This document shows positions 1 to 7,386 of a stretch of 42,857 bases of DNA, one piece after another. The notes below the pieces were generated by a model that did no database searches, was not told the origin of the DNA, and saw nothing but the letters and a program-made list of their open reading frames with translations. The stretch covers positions 1 to 42,857 of the forward strand of contig JAAUPA010000010.1 in assembly GCA_012034615.1 (NCBI GenBank), read 5' to 3'. This DNA comes from Leptolyngbyaceae cyanobacterium CSU_1_4. GTDB lineage: Bacteria > Cyanobacteriota > Cyanobacteriia > Elainellales > Elainellaceae. The translations under genes were made by a program, and so were the position numbers. The first letter of the stretch is position 1; every line of letters begins with the position of its first letter.

Positions 1-60
1 GAGCATTCTGAGCTTTAGAATCAACTAGACTACTGATCAATGACTTGATATAGTCGTGCT

Positions 61-1120
61 ATGCCTCGAAAGAACTCCCTTTTTTCCAACAGTACGTACG
101 TTACCTTCCTAGATGGGTTGAAGCAGTGTATCCGCTCGGCTCAAATTAAAGCTGCTTTAGCCATTAATCGTGAACTTGTCCTTCTGTACTGGCAAATTGG
201 TCATGAAATTTTGTTGAAGCAGAAAAGTCGAAGGCTGGGGGGACGAAAGTTATCGATCGCCTTTCAAAAGACTTAAAGGAAGAATTTCCAGAGATGACGG
301 GTTTTTCTCGTTCAAATCTGAAGTACATGAGAGCATTCGCAGAAGCTTATCCAAATGCTCAATTTGGTCAACAGCTTGTTGACCAAATTCCATGGGGGCA
401 CAACATCCGGATTTTAGAGATGGTAAAAGATCCAGATACTCGACTGTGGTACGTTCAGCAAACGATTGAAAATGGGTGGAGTCGCAATATTCTGGTCATG
501 CAGATTGAAAGCGCTCTGTACCAGCGGCAGGGTGGTGCCATTACAAACTTCGAGCAATCACTTCCATCTCCACAGTCTGATTTAGCTCAGCAGTTGATTA
601 AAGATCCCTATCACTTTGACTTCTTAACTTTGACACAGGATGCTCAAGAGCGGGATCTAGAACATGCCTTAGTTCACCATATCCGAGACTTTCTCATGGA
701 GCTTGGAATGGGCTTTGCGTTTCTAGGAAGCCAGTATCCCTGGTTGTGAGTGGAAAAGAATATCGGCTTGATCTCCTCTTCTACCATGTTCATTTGCATT
801 GCTATGTAGTAATTGACCTTAAGATGGGGGAGTTTGAACCCCAGCATTCAGGGCAAATGAGCTTTTACGTGGCAGCAGTTGATAACCAGCTTCGTAGCGA
901 TCGCCATGAACCCACAATCGGGATCATTCTTTGTAAATCGAAAGATAAGACCACTGTGGAGTATGCGTTGCAAGGAAGCCAACAGCCCATTGGCGTATCG
1001 ACCTATCAATTTCAATCTCAACTTCCGCTTGCGCTTAGGGATAAACTTCCAAGCATTGAACAATTAGAAATGGAACTTACCAGTATTTTTGAAGAGATTG
1101 AAGGAGAAACTGAGCAGTAG
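61..1120 (+). pseudogene. DUF1016/YhcG-like PDDEXK nuclease gene, frameshifted
   Basis: Three consecutive pieces in three frames together read as one DUF1016 (YhcG-type) protein of about 350 residues. The N-terminal part (61 to about 230) has the family's LALINRELVLLYWQIG-like helix region. The middle part (about 240-748) contains GFSRSNLKYMRAFAEAYP and IPWGHNIRILEMV. The last part (about 742-1120) holds the PDDEXK nuclease core, with RLDLLFYH and VVIDLKMGEFEPQHSGQM. The second break is explained by one missing C in a C run near 735-740, which would restore QYPLVVSGKEYRLD. The first break near 225-245 needs at least two indels, one in a run of six G. DUF1016 proteins are often found beside restriction or defence genes, but no partner is visible here. 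The nuclease motif residues are present. It is either a real pseudogene or a sequencing casualty. Confidence 0.75.
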
Positions 1121-1188
1121 GTTTCATGACGACGGCGATCGCTAGGTCGCTAAGAGATTGCTACTGATACCTGAATTGCAGCGTAAAT

Positions 1189-1300
1189 GTGGTATTTCAA
1201 AATCCGACACTGTTCTAGCTAGAAGAATATATATCAAAATGTGGTATTTCAAAATACCACAGTGTTACTTTTCAGAAAGCGTCGTATATTGAAATACGAC
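1189..1300. promoter_or_regulatory. three 20-bp palindromes upstream of parA: candidate parS/operator
   Basis: Three related 20-mers occur at 1189-1208, 1241-1260 and 1281-1300. The central copy, GTGGTATTTCAAAATACCAC, is a palindrome with 9-bp arms. The third, GTCGTATATTGAAATACGAC, has 7-bp arms. The first has a degenerate right arm ending in CCGAC. They share the pattern GTsGTATwT-yr-AAATACsAC and are spaced 52 and 40 bp apart, start to start. Their place directly in front of a parA-parB pair, and the covariation of the arms in copy three (both G-C pairs swapped together), point to a ParB-binding centromere and/or ParA autoregulatory operator. The function is inferred from position and symmetry. 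Confidence 0.7.
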
Positions 1301-1327
1301 AAATTGAATATTGCATCAACTATCACT

Positions 1328-2128
1328 ATGGCGAAACATAAAGCCGTTATCGCAATTCTGGCAAACGCTGGTGGAGTTGGAAAAACAACGCTTGCAGTGC
1401 ATTTAGCGTATGAGCTAGGTAGGCGAAACTTCTCTGTTGGCTTAATTGATCTCGATCCACAACGAGCACTAGATGTATTTTGCGGGTTGCCTTCTGCCGC
1501 AGCCGAATTCTCGATAGCTCAAGTCCTGTCAAAGGATTTCCGAGGAAATTGGCCCTTTGTATCAGCTTGGGAAAATTCTAAAGTAGAAGTCTGCCAGGGT
1601 CACCCGATCATGTCGAAAATAGCTGATGATCTGGTGATTCGTAGACGAGGAGAATATACCCTTGCAGATCGGATGAAAAATTATCCACTTTCCCATGACG
1701 TAGTGATTTTAGACTGCCCTGCTACATTAGGAATGATTTGTGAAAATGCGATTGCTGCAAGTACCGGACTGCTAGTGCCGATTCAGTTAGAGATGAAATC
1801 AGTCTCAGGTGCAGCCGATCTAGTTCAATGGGCAATTGCGATTGCAGATGAACTCGATTTAGAACCGCGTCCGCCCATCTTAGGATTGGTGCCTAGTCTC
1901 TATGACCATACCCGAGCGATTCACCGACAGTATCTCCAACAGCTACCAGAAGTAGCAAGTCAACTAAGGATTAAGTTATATCCTCAAATCCGGGACTCCT
2001 CTGAGTTCAAGAATGCCAGTGCTAATGGGCTACCGCTTCAAAAATATCGCCCTGCTCATCCTGCTTGCAAGGACTTCGTTACTATTGCGAATGATTTAGT
2101 CAAACTTGTGAAAGAAGGAAAAATCTGA
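1328..2128 (+). CDS. parA: ParA-family partition ATPase
   Basis: This is a 266-residue ParA/MinD-type P-loop ATPase, which would power segregation of a replicon together with ParB. The P-loop ANAGGVGKTT lies near residue 13, followed by the switch region LIDLDPQRALDVF and the Walker B-like strand VVILDCPATLG. The usual signature lysine just before GG in ParA proteins (KGGVGKT) is replaced by alanine, a variant I associate with cyanobacterial plasmid ParAs. I chose the ATG at 1328 because an in-frame start further upstream (1241) would run through the palindromic operators and add a non-conserved leader. No strong Shine-Dalgarno is visible. The stop codon overlaps the parB start (TGATG), so the two are translationally coupled. 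A plasmid-type parA on a chromosome-like contig suggests an integrated plasmid or mobile-island remnant. Confidence 0.85.
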   Translation: MAKHKAVIAILANAGGVGKTTLAVHLAYELGRRNFSVGLIDLDPQRALDVFCGLPSAAAEFSIAQVLSKDFRGNWPFVSAWENSKVEVCQGHPIMSKIADDLVIRRRGEYTLADRMKNYPLSHDVVILDCPATLGMICENAIAASTGLLVPIQLEMKSVSGAADLVQWAIAIADELDLEPRPPILGLVPSLYDHTRAIHRQYLQQLPEVASQLRIKLYPQIRDSSEFKNASANGLPLQKYRPAHPACKDFVTIANDLVKLVKEGKI

Positions 2129-3243
2129 TGGGAAAACTGCCAACGATCGGTCAGCGATTTACAGGTGCTATTCAAGCTAATGACCAAGCGCAACGTATTG
2201 CTGAACTACAGTCTGAAATTGAACAATTGCGATCGACTCAATCTCCTAATCTAGAGGAGCAACTTGAAGTGTTACGGCGGCAGCTTATTGCGCAATCTGG
2301 GGAATTAGAAGTAGATATCACTCTAGTAAATCCTAATCCTCATCAGCCCCGACAAACAATTACGCAAGAGAGTATTCAAACAATTGCTCGAAGTCTTGAG
2401 CAAGATGGGCAAATTTCTCCCCTTATCATTGTTCAGCAAGGGTCGGAGTATGTTCTGTGGGATGGACAGAGGCGCTGGGAAGCTGCAAAGAAATTGGGAT
2501 GGAAGACTTTGCGTGCTGTAACGGCACCTATGCCAGAGAACTTACATCGGCAATCGCTGCTCACGTTTATCCATCATGAAGACCTCAATCCACTCGATAA
2601 AGCAGAGGCAATTGTTAAAGAAGTATCGGCTTTAACAGGACTGGGCTTCGAGGAAATCTCAACGATGCTCTCAACAGTTTTACGTCGATTAGAACGACAA
2701 CAGCAAATGCATCAGTTGACTAACCTTGTGACAGCTCATCCAAAACTTCAGCTTCAAGGAGTCAAAGCCTTGGATGTTGGTGAAATAGAGGAAAAACTTC
2801 TCCTCTCTTTTTTAGACCTAGCGTTAAATCCAGCTTCGATGAAAGCTAATTTAATGCCCATGTTATCCTTGCCCTCAGATTTAAAGGAGTCGATCCGAAA
2901 ACGCGGGTTGCGGGGTGCTCATGCCTTAGCTTTAGCCGTTCTGTCTGCTAAAACCTTAAAGATTTCAGAGAACCAGGCGGCGAAAGAACGAATTAAAGCA
3001 ACTCAGCAAGTTATAGAAGAAGCATTGACTGTTTCAAAAACCCGTGAGCTGGTTACTCAAATTAAGTCTAAATACTTGAAGTCAGAAACTTCTAGTTCTA
3101 GAGATGTGACCGCTGTAGCACGGAGCATAGAGAGGTTAGGAAAATCGGTTCTTGCCAATACTGATACAGAACAGTTAGTAGCGTTAAAAACGCTATTACA
3201 GCAAAAGCTAGCAGAGATTGAATCCACCCTAGCAAGTTCGTGA
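2128..3243 (+). CDS. parB: ParB/RepB-family partition protein
   Basis: This 371-residue ParB/Spo0J-type protein overlaps parA by one base. Residues 15-60 form a predicted coiled coil (heptad-rich QAQRIAELQSEIEQLRS). The ParB/sulfiredoxin domain follows, with NPNPHQPRQTI, the SLEQDGQISPLIIV strand and the DGQRRWEAAKKLG motif, which corresponds to the GERR box of CTP-binding ParBs. The stretch HHEDLNPLDKAEAI begins the KorB-like HTH region. The C-terminal part (about 200-371) is helical and less conserved. It would bind the palindromes upstream of parA (or a parS elsewhere) and stimulate the ParA ATPase. The length is somewhat above that of chromosomal ParBs, in line with plasmid types. Confidence 0.85.
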   Translation: MGKLPTIGQRFTGAIQANDQAQRIAELQSEIEQLRSTQSPNLEEQLEVLRRQLIAQSGELEVDITLVNPNPHQPRQTITQESIQTIARSLEQDGQISPLIIVQQGSEYVLWDGQRRWEAAKKLGWKTLRAVTAPMPENLHRQSLLTFIHHEDLNPLDKAEAIVKEVSALTGLGFEEISTMLSTVLRRLERQQQMHQLTNLVTAHPKLQLQGVKALDVGEIEEKLLLSFLDLALNPASMKANLMPMLSLPSDLKESIRKRGLRGAHALALAVLSAKTLKISENQAAKERIKATQQVIEEALTVSKTRELVTQIKSKYLKSETSSSRDVTAVARSIERLGKSVLANTDTEQLVALKTLLQQKLAEIESTLASS

Positions 3244-3667
3244 GAGTCTCGTCCTCTCCCCGAACATTGTTTCTTAGAAAATGCTGGTCAGTTCGTTGAT
3301 TCCCTATCCGATTGTGGATCTAAGACGTACTCTGAAATGATCCTGCCCTTAGGTTTTCCCAGTCCCCTCTCCTTGCTCAAACATTTGTCCTGCTGGTTTC
3401 CTCCTTTTACTACTCAAACTCTTATGCAAACGTCGATTCGATCTGTTGCTGAGTTGGGTAGTGTTTCAGAGATGCTACTAGATGAACTAAATGTATTAAG
3501 CAGGTCAGCTTTCTACAGAACTTAACAACACATCTAGAACATTACCCGGTTGGTAAAATGGCTCTGACCTATGCCTTGATCGGGTTCGGGCTGGAGGGGA
3601 GCATAGCCATTGGGCGACCCTTGCGGTATCTGCGCAGCAGCACGCCTCAATCCCAGCCGAGATATTT
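3244..3667. other. intergenic stretch downstream of parB, no convincing gene
   Basis: I see no gene with recognisable similarity between the end of parB and the small minus-strand frame at 3668. A short plus-strand frame at 3337-3525 has no clear ribosome-binding site, no motif and a composition I would expect by chance. The only structured element is one copy of a 32-bp repeat at 3614-3645. Confidence 0.5.
3614..3645 (-). repeat. 32-bp interspersed repeat, copy 1 (inverted relative to copy 2)
   Basis: The reverse complement of this segment (starting GCGTGCTGCTGCGCAGATAC) matches 4019-4050 at 30 of 32 positions. The two copies are inverted and lie about 375 bp apart. Neither lies in a convincing gene. 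They resemble the short dispersed repeats common in cyanobacterial intergenic DNA. Confidence 0.7.
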
Positions 3668-3802
3668 TCATAATGAGCGCCGCTGAGCGCCTATTGTTTT
3701 GTGGTGTGCTCCCCTTCCATCTGATCCAGCATCTTCAGCACTTAGCAGTATCCACAGATAGTTGGCTGCATTCCCCGCAGTTGGGTTAAAGGTTCTCGCC
3801 AT
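3668..3802 (-). CDS. possible small protein remnant (44 aa)
   Basis: A 44-codon frame starts at ATG 3802 with an AAGGAG motif 12 bases upstream and begins MARTFNPTAGNAANYLW. A one-base shift after residue 20 would give an alternative ending, LKMLDQMEGEHTTKQ, with a stop at 3691-3693. That reads more like protein than the present C-terminus, so this may be another frameshifted small gene. I do not recognise the family. The support is the start signal and the amino-acid composition only. Confidence 0.25.
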   Translation of the reverse strand: MARTFNPTAGNAANYLWILLSAEDAGSDGRGAHHKTIGAQRRSL

Positions 3803-4018
3803 AGATAGGTCAAACTCCTTCTCGAATCCGCCTTTGAGCCTCTGAGGATTGTAGATACATTTAGTGTAAGTGAATCGTGTAAGTTAAAGAGAATCTAGAA
3901 ATATCGCGGGTTGTAGAGCTTGGTCTCGCCGTTCTATAAGGGCGTTTAGCCTTTTCAACTGCTGCTCTGGCTTGGCGATCGCCTCTCTACGTGCGATCGC
4001 CTTTTGCCATTGACGCTA

Positions 4019-4050
4019 GCGTGCTGCTGCGTAGATGCCGCAAGGGTCGC
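4019..4050 (+). repeat. 32-bp interspersed repeat, copy 2
   Basis: This copy (starting GCGTGCTGCTGCGTAGATGC) differs from the reverse complement of 3614-3645 at two positions only. It lies inside a long plus-strand open frame (3991-4422) that shows no protein-like features. Confidence 0.7.
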
Positions 4051-4143
4051 TGCCAGGTCTTCCCAGAGGCTTGGCAGTCAGCCTTTTGCCAGAAGAAGCC
4101 TGAATCATCGCAATCCAATCGAGTAGCCGCAGTCGTTCGGCTG

Positions 4144-4237
4144 CCAAATAATTGGGTGCGATCCTATTTTCGGTATGGTTCATTGTTTTACCGTACCCAA
4201 TTTTGGTGTGATAAATATTTAAACCATGCCGAAATAG
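4144..4237. repeat. two interleaved inverted repeats
   Basis: One inverted repeat pairs 4144-4157 (CCAAATAATTGGGT) with 4195-4206 (ACCCAATTTTGG). A second pairs 4164-4180 (CTATTTTCGGTATGGTT) with 4222-4237 (AACCATGCCGAAATAG). The arms alternate rather than nest, so as RNA they could form a pseudoknot, and as DNA they could be the decayed ends of a small element. No gene covers them convincingly. The function is unknown. Confidence 0.45.
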
Positions 4238-4265
4238 TTTATGAGTACAGAGCTTTTGCAGGCCG

Positions 4266-4474
4266 CTATATCTCCTCCTTTCCAGGCAAAGCTAACGGCT
4301 CTATCCCGTTTTCTCGTAGCTGCTGTTCTAAAAGCTTTTCTCGACTCAGAGCGATATCAGCTTCCTCGAAAGCAGTGCTAAGGCTGATTTCCATGGGGTT
4401 GATGATGCGATCGCTTAACTAGACGATAAGCCGACTGTGACGGTGGAACGAGATGCTTTTACTGATTCACTCAT
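4266..4474 (-). pseudogene. degenerate small gene downstream of RHH gene
   Basis: Two short minus-strand frames follow each other 18 bp downstream of the ribbon-helix-helix gene. The first starts at ATG 4474 (MSESVKASRSTVTVGLSSS, stop at 4415). The second runs from about 4394 to 4266 (starting MEISLSTAFEEADIALSREK, 42 residues). A one-base shift would join them into a protein of about 68 residues with an amphipathic, charged C-terminal helix. I do not recognise the family. By position it could be the partner of the RHH gene (for example a toxin or accessory protein), but nothing in the sequence shows that. Confidence 0.3.
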
Positions 4475-4492
4475 AGGGTTGGTTTCTTGGGG

Positions 4493-4681
4493 TTAGGAAG
4501 AGGGGCGATCGATCGGAGTCTGCCTTTCCTTTTCTTTCCGATATTCTCGGACAGCCCGTTCAAGTAAGAAATTTATAAGGCTACTAGTTGACCGACTTTC
4601 GTCTTTCGCCCACTCTTCTAACTCATCAGCGATCGGATCAGGCAGGTAGGCGCTAACTCTCTTCATTTCGTCTTGGCTCAA
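4493..4681 (-). CDS. ribbon-helix-helix (CopG/Arc-like) DNA-binding protein
   Basis: This 62-residue protein has a ribbon-helix-helix pattern: a basic beta strand (MKRVSAYLPDPIADELEEWA) followed by SRSTSSLINFLLERAVREY. Such proteins bind DNA as dimers and usually repress their own operon, often as antitoxins. The start is TTG at 4681, chosen because a perfect AAGGAGG lies six bases upstream. An internal ATG (4666) has no such signal. It is divergent from the HTH gene at 4850 across an inverted repeat that could be its operator. A degenerate small gene follows on the same strand. Confidence 0.65.
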   Translation of the reverse strand: MSQDEMKRVSAYLPDPIADELEEWAKDESRSTSSLINFLLERAVREYRKEKERQTPIDRPSS

Positions 4682-4777
4682 AGTCTACCTCCTTATTGAA
4701 GCATTTTGAATCTTACTCAGAACGTGCTAACACAAATATGAGTTGTAAAGGAATAGATTTGTGCTATCACTATATTC

Positions 4778-4827
4778 ATGTGGTGCAGCTATAGTTCAAC
4801 CATGAGCGCGCCACCAAAGCACCACAT
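4778..4827. promoter_or_regulatory. inverted repeat between divergent RHH and HTH genes
   Basis: The 9-bp arms ATGTGGTGC (4778-4786) and GCACCACAT (4819-4827) are perfect reverse complements. Further ACCAC half-sites occur around 4811-4836. A TATATT box at 4771-4776 could serve as a -10 element for the gene at 4850. The position between two divergent DNA-binding proteins suits an operator, which is inference. Confidence 0.45.
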
Positions 4828-4849
4828 TGGAACCACGGAGGGAGATTAA

Positions 4850-5158
4850 GTGCAAGTAGAGCAAGTATCACAGACCTCGCGGGAGGGTTCAAAAACTTCG
4901 GTCGAGGTTCTAGAAACTTCGCTGTACACATTTAGGGAGGTTCAGATTTCACTAGCCAGATTCAAAGGCGACGTTGTTCCGCCATCAACTTTAAGACGAT
5001 GGCTATCTCTGCTAGGAATAGTGCCAGACGAATTTGGCTGCTACTCCACCGATGAGGTAACAATTCTGGCTCGACTCATCTTCTGGTTGAAGCGAGGCAG
5101 GACAGTCCAGACCTTCGCCCAAATCATTCAAAAGGAACTGGCGACCAATGGCTATTAA
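4850..5158 (+). CDS. small MerR-like helix-turn-helix protein
   Basis: This 102-residue protein starts at GTG 4850 with GGAGGG upstream (4837-4842). Residues 1-35 are Ser/Thr-rich and probably flexible. Residues 45-100 look like a MerR-type winged HTH: PPSTLRRWLSLLGI would be the recognition region, then CYSTDEVTILARLIFWLKRG. It is probably a regulator or excisionase-like factor of this accessory region, and no effector domain is present. The next gene starts inside its last codons (ATG at 5148), so the two are likely co-expressed. Confidence 0.5.
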   Translation: MQVEQVSQTSREGSKTSVEVLETSLYTFREVQISLARFKGDVVPPSTLRRWLSLLGIVPDEFGCYSTDEVTILARLIFWLKRGRTVQTFAQIIQKELATNGY

Positions 5159-5512
5159 CGCTGAAAAACTAAACGCAACAGCGAACCGCTCCACTGCTAG
5201 GAAAGGCTTCATCTCGAAAGCAAAGGACGATCGCTCCCTACTTCCCAGACGGAACCCGCCACCGACTCTAACCGTGTGGTGGGAGCCTACAAGATTGATG
5301 CAATGAGGGAAGGAGCGATCGCCCTGTCTGCTATATCTCACGAGGCAAAGAGCGCCCTACAGTCCGCCGGATTGCAGAATGCCTCCGCCTACGTGCAACG
5401 GAAGCAAGCGGAGCGCAATCTAGTAGTAGATTCAGGCTTCAGACGCGCTCGCCTACTTGAGCGATCCAGTCTGATTCAGCTTAAATCAGAGGCAAAAATC
5501 ACCCCTAAATAA
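5148..5512 (+). CDS. hypothetical protein, probably frameshifted
   Basis: The gene begins at ATG 5148, overlapping the HTH gene by 11 bases, and reads MAINAEKLNATANRSTARKG. This frame stops at about 5305, but the adjacent frame continues from about 5276 with GAYKIDAMREGAIALSAISH to a TAA at 5510-5512. Restoring one G in the GGG run near 5279-5281 would join them into a protein of about 121 residues with many basic and small residues. I do not recognise the family. The gene is followed by a 12-bp palindrome, CCTTAGCTAAGG (5529-5540). Confidence 0.35.
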
Positions 5513-6146
5513 ATCTATAAAAGATTTGCCTTAGCTAAGGTTTAGGCAGAAGACAATGATGTCTCTACTGCCATTGTTCACGGTGTTGTCGGGGTGGTTA
5601 AGGAGATGAATCCCCAGTCCTGATGAGCTGCCAGCAAGCGGTGAAGGCGATCGTTCTCAATGGCGCAGGCGTGCAGTCTGGGAGGTATCGCTTGGCGGAA
5701 TCTTGCCTCCCTCAGATCGAGAAACCAATCCTGACTGGGATTCAGAATTGGGTCTGGCAAATTTCAGCCTGTCACAGAGGTTGAAATTTGCTGGTAGGTT
5801 GTCCCAGTGCATCCGGCAACGTTCACCGCCTTCAATTAAATCGTGACCAGATGCTTAAAACTTCCGTTCCAAACTCCAAAGAAACTTTTCCAAGCCTCCA
5901 AAATCTGGACGCTTTCTGCATTTACTTTTTCAGTGCCAACCCTTAAGCTTCACCTTATCAGCCAGTGCAAAAGAACTAGAGAAGGCTGAACAATATCTCG
6001 CCATACCAGTACGCAGACAGAACGAAAGCTTGCCAAGAATCGTCAAGGAGCCAGAAAATGCGACGAGGTTTAAGTTCAAGAAAGGCTTCCAGAGAAATCA
6101 GCCTCTGGAAGAACTGGAAGATTAGACCTGCTTTGAAAATAGAAAA
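5513..6146. other. intergenic stretch without recognisable gene
   Basis: The only clear structure is a 12-bp perfect palindrome at 5529-5540. A minus-strand frame of 60 codons (5578-5760) starts with MPDPILNPSQDWFLDLREAR and could be a scrap of a lost gene, but I cannot assign it. The rest, up to the IS110 remnant, shows nothing I can support. Confidence 0.4.
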
Positions 6147-6341
6147 CTAGCTCCGTAGTTGAGCACTTGCAATGGGAATCAGTTGAACCTGATATCCTAG
6201 TCGTTCTATTCGGTGCTGTAAGGTTTGTACAAGGTGCTGTTGTTGCTTTTGCCCCGGATTCGTCATGCAGTAGTCACGATAGGGTTGATGTTGTTTCAGA
6301 ATGTGATAGACCGCAATCAGCAAGCGATGGGCAACTGTCAA
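6147..6341 (-). pseudogene. IS110-family transposase, C-terminal remnant
   Basis: About 64 residues match the C-terminal end of IS110/IS116-type transposases: VAHRLLIAVYHILKQHQPYR, then a run to LVQTLQHRIERLGYQVQLIP. The N-terminal DEDD domain and the Ser-containing middle domain are missing. Upstream DNA (6342-6480) has stops in this frame. The element was therefore truncated, perhaps when the neighbouring IS21-type element arrived. Confidence 0.55.
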
Positions 6342-6603
6342 ATGTCAATTACATAGGCGCATTATTTCAAAGGTATTTTCCGCTCTTTTTGAGTCAGTGA
6401 GATCGGAGCTAGAGAACAAAAAAAGAAGAGATCGCAACTGCCATTAGACGACAACGATGACGTTGTTGTACTAACCCAATGAATTCTTTTGTCAATCACG
6501 CTCAGAAGGTAGCGTTGACCTAGAAATAAACATCACAAGCTGACATCTGCTGGCTCAATAGTCCAGTAGAAGCATGACATGAGGTTAAGAACACCTCTGT
6601 GAT

Positions 6604-7386
6604 TTATGGAGAACTGGTGCGAGAGATCGCTGACTGCTTGCGGAAACTCTCCGCTTTAAGTTCGATAATTGTCGCGTGATGGACTAAGCGATCAATCGCA
6701 GCCACAGTCATCATCGAATCGCTGAAAATGCTATCCCATTGACTGAACGGCTGGTTCGCTGTGACCAGCAAACTCCGACGTTCATAGCGATGAGAAATCA
6801 ACTCAAACAACACTGAGGTTTCAGCTTCCGTCTTTTTGACATAACCCAAATCATCAATGACGATTAAATCAAAGCGATCCAATTTGACCAGCATGGGTTG
6901 CAGTTGCAGTTGTAATTTAGCCTGTTGCAGCAGTTGCACTAGGGCAGTTGCCGGAAAGAATTTCACTCGTTTGCCCAGTTCTAGCATGGCGCGAGATAGG
7001 GCACTTGCCACATGGGTTTTACCGACTCCTGAAGGACCAAATAACAAACAGTTCCCGCCCTGTGCGACCCAGCTTGTGTCTTCTGCTAACTGCATGATGG
7101 CGGCGGGGTTGAGGCTGGGAACATGACTAAACTCAAAGTTGGAAAAGGACTTTCCATAAGGCAGTTGTGCCTCGCTCAACGCGCGGCTGAGGCGGGCTTG
7201 ATCGCGCCGTTGGCTTTCCCCCTCGCACAATGCCAGCAAGAATTGCGCATAGGACCAATGCTCCTGAGTTGCTTGCTGTTCGAGTTGTTGCCACTGGGCT
7301 TTCATCTGGCTGAGGTGGAGGCGTTTGAGGTGGTCGTTGAGGTTCTGGTAGGGGCTGCTCACAGGCAGAGGTAAGGAGTTGGTCAT
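6604..7386 (-). CDS. istB: IstB-like AAA+ ATPase, IS21-family helper of transposition
   Basis: IstB is the ATP-dependent helper that selects targets and stimulates the IstA transposase. The protein has about 260 residues. The IstB N-terminal region (HLKRLHLSQMKAQWQQLEQQ) precedes a P-loop GPSGVGKTHVASALS, Walker B LIVIDDLGY and a sensor region SHRYERRSLLVTANQPFSQW. I place the start at ATG 7386 (MTNSLPLPVSSPYQ). An upstream in-frame ATG at 7416 is also possible. The gene lies inside the 3' end of istA in another frame. The coding sequence appears intact. Confidence 0.85.
   Translation of the reverse strand: MTNSLPLPVSSPYQNLNDHLKRLHLSQMKAQWQQLEQQATQEHWSYAQFLLALCEGESQRRDQARLSRALSEAQLPYGKSFSNFEFSHVPSLNPAAIMQLAEDTSWVAQGGNCLLFGPSGVGKTHVASALSRAMLELGKRVKFFPATALVQLLQQAKLQLQLQPMLVKLDRFDLIVIDDLGYVKKTEAETSVLFELISHRYERRSLLVTANQPFSQWDSIFSDSMMTVAAIDRLVHHATIIELKAESFRKQSAISRTSSP

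Noticed and set aside
1241-1327. N-terminal extension of ParA starting inside the palindrome
   Set aside because: The extension would be encoded by the operator palindromes and is not ParA-like. ATG 1328 gives the canonical beginning of the ATPase.
3337-3525. Plus-strand frame of 62 codons after parB
   Set aside because: No motif, no start signal and no recognisable similarity.
3991-4422. Plus-strand frame of 143 codons
   Set aside because: It runs through the 32-bp repeat and the interleaved inverted repeats, has a Cys/Arg/Ser-rich random composition and no ribosome-binding site. The minus strand carries a better supported small frame at 4266-4474.
5578-5760. Minus-strand frame of 60 codons
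   Set aside because: The sequence has some protein-like character, but no family, partner or start signal can be given, so it is only mentioned in the gap note.
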